Source: Codonopsis lanceolata
Lineage: Eukaryota; Streptophyta; Magnoliopsida; Asterales; Campanulaceae
Direction: 5' to 3'
Assembly: GCA_013146195.2 (NCBI GenBank)
Contig: CM028378.1
Location: 90,516,295-90,580,294 of the forward strand
Length of the DNA: 64,000 nucleotides
The position numbers and the translations under genes were made by a program. Below, in pieces: positions 23,301-34,676 of the stretch (position 1 is the first letter of the stretch; each line of letters opens with the position of its first letter). The notes below the pieces were generated by a model. The model made no database searches. It saw nothing but the letters and a program-made list of their open reading frames with translations, and was not told where the DNA came from.

Positions 23301-24348
23301 TTTGGGTATTTATACCCCCAAATTAAGAAGGGCACAAGGGACATTTCTCAAGTGCAATTAGTGGAGATTAGGGGTAATCAAGCTCTAATCCAACCTTAAT
23401 TAACTTCTAAATAATGTTAGGACATGTTTAGGGTTAAGTATGAGAGGTTAGGAAGGGTTTAGAGGGGGTTTAAGGAGGGTAGAATAGGTAAAACACGTCC
23501 ACAACTCAAAAGCAGGGAAGAAAATCCCGTAACAGCATACGGGGTTGAGGCGGGCGCCTCAACCTACTCCATGCGGCCGCCTCACCTCTTCTCTGCACAA
23601 GGGTGCTCTCAGTATCTGAGGCGGGCGCCTCACTCCATCCCATGCGGCCGCCTCGGCTCCTGAACCTCCAAAACTTGGTCTAAACTTGATCTAAATGATC
23701 CCAAACTTATGGGCAACCATCCTAAGGTCTAACCCAACTCAAAACAAGTCTAAAACACACCCAAACAACTCCCGAAACAACTCGGAGCGAAACCGGGAAG
23801 GGGTGCAACAACGTGCAACCGGGACGAACGAACTCGAAATCAAACGAGCAATGAAAGGAGACTTTTAAGGCAAGTCTAAGGGCTAATGAAGAAGCTTAAA
23901 TACTTCTAGGAAGTTGAATAACAACTTAGGGAAATAAGAATCCCAAAGGAGAGGCGATTACGCGACTCGATTCCCGAACTACGCGATAGAGACGAACGCT
24001 ATCTCCAAAACTTCCAAATCTTCGATAGACTTAAGGAACACCTCCAACTTGAAGTCTAACACATCTAAACATGTTAACAAACCATCTTAAAGAGGTCTAG
24101 GACCCAAACCGAGGTCACGAACACAAAACGGAAGTAAACCCTCAATCGCGTCGCATTCCGACTATCGTCGGGTCACAACTTGTGACTTTAGCAAGTCAAC
24201 AACTATATGGAGTCTCTAAATAATGTTTTGGTCTTAATATGGTCTCTCAAACATATCTAGACCCTCTCGCAACCCAAACATACCGTCGACAAGGGAAGAA
24301 GTGCAATATAGCACGCAAACCGAGACAACGAAGGAGCGGGGCGTCACA
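20350..24348 (-). mobile_element. solo Ty3/gypsy LTR inside the LINE 3' end
   Basis: On the minus strand it begins TGTGACGCCCCGCTCC (24348) and ends ...GGTCACACA (20350). The flanks agaaa (20345-20349) and cgaaa (24349-24353) fit a 5 bp target duplication with one mismatch. The length is about 4.0 kb, typical of Tekay/Del-type LTRs. The GC-rich motifs gaggcgggcgcctca at about 23548 and 23617 lie about 0.75 kb from its 5' end. No gag-pol is present. Short open frames within it (for example 20579-20767, 22110-22346, 23087-23326) are not supported as genes. Confidence 0.8.
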
Positions 24349-24471
24349 CGAAACCTGCAGAATTTATTAAAATAAAATAACAAATAAACTTGAGGGGGAC
24401 AACCAGCCGGACCCAAGAAACGGGCGGACACAGGAGCCTTACCTCGAAACAAATACAAGCTTAGCAACTCA
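24349..24471 (-). other. LINE 3' untranslated region
   Basis: Lies between the ORF2 stop and the inserted LTR. It contains an AATAAA-type signal and the conserved ggttgtccccct tail motif shared with the relic at 10033-10300. Confidence 0.75.
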
Positions 24472-27400
24472 TCACGCATTCCCGGGCCTAAAGCTATATA
24501 AGCCATAATCATCAAAATGAATAGCCTTACGAACCTCCCTGGGTAAGACAGCTCTGCAAGTGTAAACACGGCGCTCTTGATGCTCATGAGCTATGGCTGC
24601 AAGCCGGTCTGCTACACCATTTTGTTCCCGAAAAACATGCTGAACCTGGAAATTTCCAATCAACCTATTACATTCTCTAAGGGCGTAAACATATTGCCAA
24701 GGAGCAACACTATTCTTCCGGAGAAAATTCACTGCAGTGAGAGAATCTGACTCAACCGTAACCCTCGTTAAACCCAGCTCGTGACACAACAACAAACCAT
24801 CTCTAAGAGCCAAGATTTCCGCCTTCATATTGGTGCCAAGATGATAATAATGCGAAAAAGCACAAATCAAACTTCTTTGAGAATCCCGAATAATTCCCCC
24901 TCCAGAACATTTTCCATTAATACTCGACCCATCGAAATTAAGTTTGAACCAACCTTGCAACGGAGGAATCCATCTAACCCACTTACCCTTCAACGACTCC
25001 ACAGATTGAATAGGAATGTGAAGGCACTGCAAAGCCACTTGGCAACGACGGCTGATCAAAACCCGAGGTTTGAAGACCCGAAGCATATCTTTCAGGTGTT
25101 CCAAAACTCGACGAAAAACAACATCTGCCACAACCGGAACATTGTCAAAAACGGCTGCACACCGAGCCTTCCAAATCTCCCAACAACCAAACATGAAAAT
25201 ACCCAAAAGAGTAGCCCCAAACTGATGTTTCGAAGACGAACTGGACCAGACGCTGAATAAATGATCCATATCTGCATACGAGCTAACTTTGTGTAACGGA
25301 TGAGCAAAACGCTGCCACACTGTCTTGGCCAAGATGGATGAAACAAACAGATGTTCCACCGACTCATAAGCATGATTTCCTGGACAGCAAACACACTTGG
25401 AGGCCAACTGAATATGTTTGAATTGAAGACATTCATCCACTGGCAAAGCAGTTTGCATCATACGCCAAATAAAAGCACTAACCTTCACTGGAATCCAAGC
25501 TTTCCAAAAAAAATTTGCCCATTGTTGCACTGGATACTTCGGGCGAAAATGCTTCCAAAAAGAGGAAACCTGAAACTCTCCAGAAGGCGAAAGACTACAT
25601 ATCAATCGATCCTCACACTCATCCAGACATCGAACCTCTCTAATCTGATCATGAAGAGCAGCTGGAATCAAATACAAGAAGTCCTCGATATCGGCTAAAG
25701 CTGTGCAAACAGACAGACCATAATCGAAAGGACGCGGACCCTCTAGCTTGATACCACACCAATTATCGTTCCAAAACGAAATGTCGCCTTTACCAACAAT
25801 CCATCTGCTACACTGTTGTACTCTATCCATCTGAGTCATGACAGCCTTCCAAGAAGATGAAGCATGGCCTACTTCCATAAATCCATAAAACTGCCATATT
25901 TCGCCTTACAGAAACGAGCCCATAAGCCTTCACCTTGAAGAGCACGCCACACCAACTTCGCGTGCATGGAGTCCATGACCTATTGTAACGATCGAATTCC
26001 CAGGCCGCCTTCTGATTGAATACGACAGACTTTGTGCCAAGCCACCCAATGCGCCCTATGCGCGCCATTAGAACTCCACAGAAATTCCGCAAGAGCTTTC
26101 TCAATCCCTACGAGCATTTTGGAACCGAAATTGCCGCCATCGTGTGAACTGGAATGCTACAAAGGACTGCTTTGATAAGCGTTATTCTAGCTCTAAAGGA
26201 AAGGAGTTTTGCCCTCCAACCACTGATCCGGCGCAACACCTTAGTTTCAACCACCTCAAAATAACACCGTTTCATCCTACCCCGAAATAACGGAATTCCC
26301 AAGTACTTCATAGGCCAAAACCTTTGCGCGCAACCTGACCAGTTTGCAATTTGCATCCTTCGACGAAAAGAGCATCTTTTCGAAACATAAAACCCACTCT
26401 TTTGGAGATTAATAGTCTGCCCTGAACTCTGCTCGTAGACTTGAAAAATATCACGAAGACCCTTAATAGAAGATTTACTCGCATTGCCAAAGACTAACAT
26501 GTCGTCCGCATACAAAAGGTGGGATATTGTCACCCCACCCCTTCCATGATGATACGGCTGAAATCTGCCCTCTCCCAGCATTCTATTAATATACCGAGAT
26601 AAAACATCCTGAGCCAAGATGAAAAGAAGAGGAGATAATGGATCGCCTTGCCTAACACCCCGAGTCGACTTAAAAAATCCACAAGATTCACCGTTGATGC
26701 GCAGAGAATACCAACTATTGTTAACGAGACTTAGAACCATATCCTGAAAATCAACACTAAACCCATAAGTCTGTAAAGCCTTGAGCAAAAAATCCCACTC
26801 CAACCTATCATAGGCCTTGGACATATCCAATTTGAAAATAATGTTGCATCCCCGAACCTTGGTATCTATACGTTGCACTAATTCATGAGCCAAGAGCACA
26901 TTTTCATGGATACTTCGGCCCTTGACAAAACCTGCTTGTTCAGGAGAAATAATTTTAGGGAGCAAAGCGGCAAGCCTATTTGACAATATGCGAGAAACTA
27001 TTTTACAAGAAAAATTGCACAAACTAATAGGCCTAAAGTCTCCTAGATCCTCCAGACTATCAACCTTCAGAATCAAGACTAGAGCAGTAGACGACCAGCC
27101 GCGAGGAAGAACATGCCCTTGAAAAAAGTCATTGATAGCCGAAACCACATCATCTTTAATTATACCCCAGCACCCCTGAAAAAACCACCCAGTGAAACCA
27201 TCAGGACCTGGCGCACTATTAGGATTAAGCCCAGCTATAGCAGACCAAATCTCATCCTCCGTTGGCAACTGATGAAGCAAAACATTATCCTCCGAAGTAA
27301 CCATGCTAGGAATACCCCGAAAAATATCCCCGGAAACAGGAAGCTTCGAGGAAGAAAAAAGAGAACTAAAATATCCGACGGCCATAGTGCCTATTTGATC

Positions 27401-28558
27401 TGGATTATCACTTAATGTCCCATCCGCCAACCGAAGTCTGACCCGATTCAAATTCGCCCTATCTTTGATACTTGCATGAAAAAACGTCGTATTCCGATCC
27501 CCACCATCCTACCATTTTTGTCGCAATTTCTGCCACGCCAGCTCCTCGTCCCATTTTACTAGTTGCAATAAATGTTGACGGGCATTGTCCAATTGAACGG
27601 CTGTATGATCATTCCAACCTTGCTGTAAATCAAAATCTAAACGAAGGATTTCATCCTGAAGAGCCTCTAATCTTCTACGGACATGGCCAAAAACACGCCA
27701 ATTCCAACTTTTCAGAGCCGTTCTCAACAACTGCAGCTTTTTAAACAAAATATCCATGTGATTGCCACACACCGGCCTTTGCCATTGATCAGTTACGTAA
27801 GCCAAAAAATCCGGATGATCCAACTACATTCTTTGAAAATGGAAAAAACCTTTAGCTTTACGATCTTTCTGTAACTCAACCAGAAGAGGGACATGATCAG
27901 ATTCATTAGTGGACAAATGCTGAACATTAACCCCCGGATACGTGGCTGAATATAACCCGTTACACAAGACCCTATCGAGTCTTTTCCAAATCCTCCTCCT
28001 ACCCTCCGGATTATTACACCACGTAAATCGACTACCTTCGAAGCCTGCATCCACCAAACCAGCTTGAGAAATAAAATTATTAAAGTCATCCATATCGTTA
28101 AAATCACACTGAGTGCCGCCAAGCTTTTCCCCAGAATTGGTAATCACATTAAAATCACCTCCAACAAGCCACGGGATAGAGCATGAACCTGAAAAGGCAA
28201 CTAAATCCCTCCATAAATCTTTCCTAAGATCCCTTGAACACCTTGCATAAACAATAGTAAGCATAACTGTAAACATAGAACTCATAGAAACTTTTAAAGT
28301 TAAAAACTGATCTGAAGAATCCAATAAAACCACATCCACTACATCGTCCCACAGAACCCAAATATGAGAGTTCACCGGGTTCGCATGAAGACAATTGGAA
28401 AATTTCAAACACCTACGAAGTTTATTAAGTTTAGTTCCCGAAGCTTTCGGCTCCAGAATAGCACAAAGAAAAGGATTACATTGTTTTTTGAGCAAACTGA
28501 GATAATCCATAGTGGCCTTGTTACACGCCCCCCGGGCATTCCATATAAGCATCGACAT
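24472..28558 (-). pseudogene. LINE ORF2: endonuclease, reverse transcriptase, RNase H, with five breaks
   Basis: The start ATG is at 28558, 71 bases after the ORF1 stop. Order: AP-type endonuclease (about 28550-27850, with GGDFNVI and the SDHVPL end motif); a linker; reverse transcriptase (about 27350-26550, with SAPGPDGFTG, FRPISL and YADDM near 26510); a zinc-binding zf-RVT region (about 25550-25300); and RNase H (about 24930-24560, with the acidic residues in NFDGSS, KAEI, VESDS and NGVADRLA). Breaks: TAG at 27826-27824 where a Trp codon is expected, TAG at 27511-27509, a frameshift near 26112, TAG at 25982-25980, and a frameshift near 25880. The protein would copy the element at a nicked target site; this copy cannot make it whole. 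Confidence 0.92.
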
Positions 28559-28628
28559 AAAAAAATTAAAGATCCGACATTGCCCTGGCTTTTGCTGCAG
28601 CCCTAGTGACTCTAGTGTTAACATGTTT

Positions 28629-30155
28629 TTACGATGCTTTTGTTTGCTTGCGTTTATTGATACGTTGCTGACAGTAATGAAGAAAGTTTGGTCGAATTTC
28701 CCCCTCATGCCCATCGGAATCTGATAAACATTTATCCACATCCTGCACATTCTCCATGTAATCACCCCCAGTCGAATGAGCTTTGTCGTGATCTCTAAGC
28801 GGCACCTGAAAAACCATGTCCCATTCCTTTCGGGTATTATGCTGCCCATGCAATTCCGTACTATCTATGCCATCAGTGCCCTGAATTTCCTCATCTTCAG
28901 CCAAACCATCTAAAACCGAGAAGGAATTAGACGTAACCACATTGCCTCCAGCCACCAGTTCTTCTGTATCTCCAAAGACCTTTTTAGTGCCACAGCCCGC
29001 TACTTCTGTCACCAAATTGTCCAGAGTACCTCCATGTTGGGGACCAACCATTGCCTCCGAACTCGTGACATCAATATTTTCAATGTCTTTAGAACATCCT
29101 TGAGAGTCTTTTGTCCCAGATCCTGATGCCCCCTTGGACACATTATTACGTTCCACAGGTTCCCAATGACGCAGCGAAACTTGCTTGTTGGGTATAACAT
29201 TCGCCTTAACTGGGCCGGATTGCCCATTAGTGTTATCATTGCCTATTTTCCCATTAGTGTTATCATTGCCTATTTTCCCCTCCGTGGCCAGATCCGGAAC
29301 CTGACTAGGAACACGAACTGGAACATGTTCATCTGGCTTCTCCGTATTCACACGGGTATTGCGGCGAATAGCTTTGCGACAATTATCTTTAGTATGCCCT
29401 AATAAACCACACCCGAAGCAATAACGGATGTTTCCCTCAAACTCCAAAGGCTGCCAGAACCCGCTATCCTTGCTAGTTCCGATCCAAAATCGTGTAGGAA
29501 GAGGCACTGACACGTCAATCTCTACACACATCCGTGCAAACATAGGTCGCGAAAGAGCGAGAGTTCTATCATCAGCCCGGAGAAATCGACCTAAAGAGTT
29601 ACCAATGCATTGAAGGAAGGACGGATTGAAGAATGTTAGAGGTAACTGATGCAGCCGGACCCATACCGCAACTCGAGTGCTATCCTTTCGAAACGCAAAA
29701 TCAGGCGACCAACGGAATGATCGATACATGCAAGATTGAATCATGTGCGATTCTTTAGAAAGGGCCAGAACCATATCTTTTGGCAATGACAAATGCACCA
29801 TGACATGACGGGGATCCAGAAGTCCTACTACAAAAGAACCGTTCAATTTCCACGAACGAGAAATATCCTCCTGAATAGCATGCACTGATGGCCTTCCAGC
29901 CGAGAATTTCAAGATTATGGTGTTTGCAAGTTGTTTGTCTGCCGTCTCAATCTCCACCGATGTAAAAAGACACCCAGGTTCTCCATTGAAATTGGTTATC
30001 TGACGATGGGCTAAGGGCACAGCTTGAAGGACGGGTTTGGAATTGCCAACAAAGGGTTTAGGTTGCCCTACCACGTTAGCAAAGGATTTTGGAATCGAAG
30101 TGCTTTGTTGCCGTCCAGAATCAGGCTCTACAACCGGAGGCGGCTGTTCCTCCAT
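28629..30155 (-). CDS. LINE ORF1, nucleic-acid-binding protein (DUF4283, CCHC zinc knuckle)
   Basis: An open frame of 508 residues. Residues about 70-215 match the DUF4283 domain common in ORF1 of plant L1 elements. A CCHC zinc knuckle, CFGCGLLGHTKDNC, lies at about residues 245-258. The C-terminal half is hydrophilic and low in structure, with an imperfect short duplication (GKIGNDNTNGK near residues 300-315). The likely role is binding of element RNA in the ribonucleoprotein. The frame is intact, unlike ORF2. The ATG at 30155 follows about 80 bases of 5' untranslated DNA rich in ctctagag. Confidence 0.93.
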   Translation of the reverse strand: MEEQPPPVVEPDSGRQQSTSIPKSFANVVGQPKPFVGNSKPVLQAVPLAHRQITNFNGEPGCLFTSVEIETADKQLANTIILKFSAGRPSVHAIQEDISRSWKLNGSFVVGLLDPRHVMVHLSLPKDMVLALSKESHMIQSCMYRSFRWSPDFAFRKDSTRVAVWVRLHQLPLTFFNPSFLQCIGNSLGRFLRADDRTLALSRPMFARMCVEIDVSVPLPTRFWIGTSKDSGFWQPLEFEGNIRYCFGCGLLGHTKDNCRKAIRRNTRVNTEKPDEHVPVRVPSQVPDLATEGKIGNDNTNGKIGNDNTNGQSGPVKANVIPNKQVSLRHWEPVERNNVSKGASGSGTKDSQGCSKDIENIDVTSSEAMVGPQHGGTLDNLVTEVAGCGTKKVFGDTEELVAGGNVVTSNSFSVLDGLAEDEEIQGTDGIDSTELHGQHNTRKEWDMVFQVPLRDHDKAHSTGGDYMENVQDVDKCLSDSDGHEGEIRPNFLHYCQQRINKRKQTKAS

Positions 30156-30238
30156 GCCGCCGATGACAAAACCCTAATCAGGGTAAAGCTAGAGAAAACC
30201 TAGAGAGAGAAAGTCTAGAGAGAGAATTAAGGCTTTTT

Positions 30239-30252
30239 TAAATGATGAGTTT
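30239..30252. repeat. LINE target site duplication, 5' side
   Basis: TAAATGATGAGTTT, identical to 20307-20320. Confidence 0.88.
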
Positions 30253-30593
30253 TGCATATGTGTTAATTTGAACGAAGGAGTAAGAAATTAGACAAAGAAA
30301 TAAAATAAAAATAAAAATAATTGATTTTTGGGTTAATGATGTTATTTGAGGTGGTAGTGGTAGTAATGGTGGTGGGTCTATGAGAGATGAGATTGATGGA
30401 AGAAAATGAAGGATAACAAAATAAATTAAATAACTTCTAAATTTCATTTTTTGAGAGTAATATATATTTTTTTTAACTTTAAATTTAAATATGATACAAA
30501 TTATAATTACAACATTGCTAGCCTTACAACTAATTTTATAACTTTCCTTACAACTACTAAATCTTGTAAGGATAGTATTTTCCTTATAATTAT

Positions 30594-32042
30594 ACCAAAT
30601 TACAATCCTTCCCCCCAAAGTATCTACCAAATCACATAGTGCACCCCAACCTAAGGTTTGTCACATAATGATATTTGACGTTATATTTTTTCATATTTTC
30701 CACCCTAGCCACGACAACGGTTTGAAAAGTCACGTTAAATAACACGTGGTCTTCCACGATGTTAACTCGAGGGAAATATTAGGAATTCGATGTAAACTTT
30801 GGGGTGTTTAAAGTTTAAATGTTAAAATGGAGTGGGGTCCACAATTCCATTTTTTCTTACTGAAAGAAAATCTAGAGAAAAGACCATCTATTTTTTCTGA
30901 TCTTCACTTTCCACAACAAAAATTAACCCATAACCCGATCTTGGTTTTGTCCACTCCCTCCAAATTTTCTCTTAAATTTCTCTCTTAACCCAGATGATAG
31001 ATATGTATTTTTCCATTTCATTGTCAATTTTCTTATCTTGATAATGAAAACAAAGTAAACGAAAGATATGAAAAAAAAAAAAAAAAAAAACTCTTACTCA
31101 TAGTTACACGTCTCCATCTTCAATTTCATGTATGAAATTGGATCCACGTACCCACCTTCTCTGGTGAAACCCATCCACCATCGAAATCAATCAATTTCTC
31201 ATCCCCTTCATCCTCTTACATGACTTTACCTTTACTTTATCTCTCCTAATTCTTTAAATAAACCAACCTGACTGCCATGACAGCTTCTATGAGGTCAAAA
31301 TCATCTAAAGTCATAGCTTCTTCAACATCTTCTCAACTTTGATACTTTGTTTTAAACCATATGCATATCGCTCGTATGCCCAATTTTCTCCCGCAAAATT
31401 GAAGAGTATTTCAATAAAACTCATAACTATTTATCTTCATTCAAGCTCGTCTCTCTCTCTCTTTGATGAACTCGTCAATAAGGTTTATAGGTTTTTTGTC
31501 AATTGCATGTTTTTTCAAGCGTTTTTAGTACGTATACTCTATAGCCTTTGATTTCTACTTTAAGTACAACTTTTGCAGGGGAGATAATGAGGGAGATCGG
31601 AGATGGAGCTTGACTAGAATCAAAGGAGGACGACGCTAGAGTTATGATAGGCGTGACCAGAGTGGGAAGGGTTTGGGTCGGATATGGGAACTTGCACCCA
31701 GAGAAGGCGGTGGCTATAGTGGGGCTAACTGGAGATTGTGGCTATTACGGTGGACCCGGAGATGAGAACTTACACCGGGAGAAGAGAGAAGGAGAGGGTG
31801 TGAGATTATGGTTTCTACTTTTAATAAATTTACTCCTTAACCAGATAAGAGAAATGATATTTTTGCCCTGTACGTGGAAGATCACGTGCTATTTAACGTG
31901 AATTTTCTAACGTCCGTCAGTGGTAGGGTGGAAAATGGGGGAGGGGGGGAAGTAAAGTCAGATACCATTATGAGACAAACTTTACATAAGGGTAAACTAT
32001 ACGATTTTGTGGTTACTTTGGGGGGAAATTGTAATTTGGCCC
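30594..32042. mobile_element. Mutator-like non-autonomous element
   Basis: Long inverted ends: the left begins accaaattacaatcc then cccccaaagta, and the right, reversed, reads ccaaattacaat then cccccaaagta. Similarity continues inward for over 100 bases, to ttttccaccct and nearby. A 9 bp target duplication TATAATTAT is found at 30585-30593 and 32043-32051. Length 1,449 bp. No transposase ORF. The interior includes an A-run near 31072-31090 and a short frame at 31644-31901 with no recognised domain. Nine-base duplications and long inverted repeats are the Mutator-like signature. Confidence 0.8.
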
Positions 32043-32051
32043 TATAATTAT

Positions 32052-33570
32052 TTTTGAATTATTAAAATAATTATTTTTATTTTTATTTAAAAACATATTC
32101 TAAATACTAAATTGTTAATTAAATACTGAATTTATGGCCAATTCCCATTTTGTGCGCCAAGCAAAATGACCAAAATAATCTTCATGTGACATGCACATAC
32201 CATTTTCCGTTACTATTTGTAACGCCCATAAACGGGAGGGGGCAAAGTCGGACAAATAGCTAAATAAGTTATGAAAGTGAGACACTTCGTATGTTGGGGT
32301 GCAATGTGAGATTTGATTGTAATTTTGGGAGCTAATCATATTTTGGCCCCATCGAAATTAGTCCAAAATACACAAAATCCACAAAATCCACTTTGACCCA
32401 CAATGTAATTTTTTAGCATTTCCATATTCCATGGCAAATTTGGTGATGAGATGTCGTGTTTGGTAATCGTAGGGATAAACATGGTGTGGCGAATAATGTT
32501 TAAAATCGAGAATTTGCTCCAATCAAACCATAAACAATATCAACGGTCTCGATGATAAATTTGTTGGAGTTGAAGCTATGGACGATGAAAACGGATTGAA
32601 CTATGGTTTATCTCATCATTGTCGTATACGTATGTGATGGATTCAAATATGAGATTTGAAATTTTTGGTGTATGCTTGTGTGTAATGTTGTACGTCTTTA
32701 ATTTTTTGGTGGGTTCTTATTTGTGGTGGCCTTGACACCTAAGTGCAATTAACTGATCTTGAGTTCAATATCTCTGATATGATTTCACGCTATTTTTATT
32801 TATTTTTCTATATAATAATTTGAATAAAACATTAATACACTTTTGAGTTTGATCACACTTAAAATTTATATACGAGGTCATTGTCGGAGAAGATGTAGAG
32901 AAAGCGTTGCCGGAGAAGAAGAAAATGAAGTTTCTCTTTAGGTAATAAAAGAAGAGAAAGCATTGCAAAAAATGACTAAAATTCCCTACAGGTGAAATAC
33001 CATGTACAAATTAACATCTGATTGGTAACCTTCGTCGTAGCTAGGGGAAAACTAAAAAAGAATTATAAAATGAGATATAAAAATGATACAAAACTTAGAT
33101 TGAGTGGTAAAGTGGGGCTTTATATATACTTTGAGGGAATTTCGCATTTTTAGTTTAAGTATATATACTTTGGGGTTGAAAGTTTGATTTCTCTAACATA
33201 ATATATTATTTTCTATAGGCCGTCATAAATTTTAGAAACGACATAAACAAAGTCTCCAACAACAATGTGTTTATCTAAAATAGTAAGTTTAAATTATTTT
33301 CAATTCACACACCCATAAAAGTGAATGAATTTATGTTTGGTAATAAAAAGAGAGAATGAAAATAACCAACAAAAAAAACAAATTTGTAGGATAAGTTGCT
33401 ATACAATGACTAAAAGTATACATTATAAATGATCCGAAGACAAAGTATCAAAAAAGCTAAAAGCACAACATCACAATTTATAAGTTTCAAAAATTGTAAT
33501 GATTAAAATACAAAAAAAAAATCCAATAATTAAAAGTAAATAGAAAAATAAAGAAACTAGCAAATCATTA
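32052..33570. other. Helitron body, 3' part, no gene seen
   Basis: Begins with the end of tandem unit 2 (to about 32290). The rest is AT-rich DNA without recognisable ORFs and leads to the terminal hairpin. Confidence 0.55.
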
Positions 33571-33574
33571 ACAC

Positions 33575-33602
33575 CACGTGCAACGCACGTGAACCTTACT
33601 AG
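33575..33602 (+). repeat. Helitron 3' terminal hairpin and CTAG end
   Basis: Stem cacgtgc (33575-33581) and gcacgtg (33585-33591) with loop aac, then aacctta, then CTAG and a flanking T. It has the same hairpin as copy B at 4636-4652. Confidence 0.8.
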
Positions 33603-34676
33603 TAATTCTAAATAGACAAGATGAAAGGGTATAACATTCTCTCATAATCATAAAATCATTCTACACATGCTTCTAACAAGTTTATATTTCCAAATCACAA
33701 GATGATGGCATATAAAGCAAGCATGTGTACTCATTGACATCAAAAATCATAGGTTTTGTTTCCTTAGGGTCAATGAGAACCAGAACAAGGAAGAAGAAGA
33801 GTAACTTACTTGTAAACTACACACAAGAAACCAAATGAGAAAACTATTCGGTTGAGAATGCTCTACTCTTCAAGCTCTAGCACTTCTATGGAAGTGGCTT
33901 CAACAATGGGGAAGCAATCATGGAGGACCAAGGGAGAAGCTTCAAGGAGCCATGGAGGAACCTTGGGGAAGATGAATCCCGTTTTTGGAGAGTGAGGGAG
34001 GGAAAGTAAAGTCAAAACATCAGATTTGTGGTGTTTAAAGGTAGGAAAAGTGAGTGGGACAAGTATCACAATGTTGTGGTCCTTTAAAATCTGATTTGGG
34101 CTTGTTTAATCCACTAATTCACTCACTAATACACACTTAAAACAAGTTAATAATGTTAGGTTATAAGTAATGAGGGGTTAGGGAGGTTTAGGTGGGGTTT
34201 AGGAAGGGTTTTGGATAGGGGTTTGAGTGCACAATTCGTCAAAGATCAAAACAGAGCATTCCGGTCTCGGGGACCATGCGCATGCGCATGCTGCCATAGC
34301 ACACAAATTCTCTCGAAACTCTGGAAACGCATGGCCCATTTCACCTTGCGGCCCAAAATGGCTTGAAAAACAACCCTAAAGACCCCCAAACACATAGTCA
34401 AATCAATGAGGCTTCAAACCTCAATAAAAATGAGTCTAAAACTCACCACAAACACCCTCAAACAACACCCGAACAATCCGAACGAAGGAGGGAAAGAAGG
34501 AGAACTAAACGAGCGATTCAACCGACGATTCAATAAGCATGCAAATAAGTTTCTAAGCATATTAAGAGTATTATGAATGACTTATAAACGATTCTAAAAC
34601 ATATTTAGACTAAGTGAACATGCTCACAAGCAATATGAATGCATGAATGCAAGCAATGAATGACTAGGGTGTCACA
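33603..34676 (-). mobile_element. second gypsy LTR (minus strand), right part
   Basis: Ends at ...gtgtcaca (34669-34676), which on the minus strand is TGTGACACCC, the LTR start. The block ttccttagggtcaatgaga...gagtaacttactt (about 33760-33810) matches 23035-23080 in the 20350-24348 LTR, so both LTRs are one family. A repeated atgcgcatgcgcatg motif lies at 34275-34290. It joins 17440-17837 across the Helitron. Confidence 0.6.

Larger units (their letters stand above)
20318..30238 (-). mobile_element. L1-type LINE, near full length, with inserted solo LTR
   Basis: Minus-strand element of about 5.9 kb once the 4 kb LTR (20350-24348) is removed. The tail is a 26-base poly(T) run on the plus strand (20318-20343). 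The 5' end is at about 30238, and 14 bp target duplications flank it. ORF1 and ORF2 have the normal L1 order. A possible AATAAA signal lies at 24368-24363. The 3' untranslated region is about 120 bp. Known background: plant L1 elements with an added RNase H domain at the ORF2 C-terminus form a recognised group, and this one belongs there. Two frameshifts and three stops in ORF2 make it inactive. Confidence 0.92.
17838..33602 (+). mobile_element. Helitron-like element with nested insertions
   Basis: The 5' end starts TCTCTCTTACTATAAAAG at 17838, preceded by A. The 3' end is a 7 bp stem hairpin (33575-33591), seven bases, then CTAG (33599-33602), followed by T. This matches the Helitron rule of TC...CTRR ends inserted between A and T. 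Both flanks (17440-17837 and 33603-34676) read as one gypsy LTR, which supports a single insertion event. Without the LINE and Mutator-like insertions the element is about 4.4 kb. I see no RepHel helicase or replication-initiator ORF, so it is non-autonomous. Its body is largely a tandem duplication (see the two units). The 5' end has less sequence support than the 3' end. Confidence 0.68.

Noticed and set aside
24781..25698. Plus-strand ORFs of 100-160 residues opposite the LINE
   Set aside because: They are the antisense of ORF2, whose RNase H and zf-RVT domains are on the minus strand.
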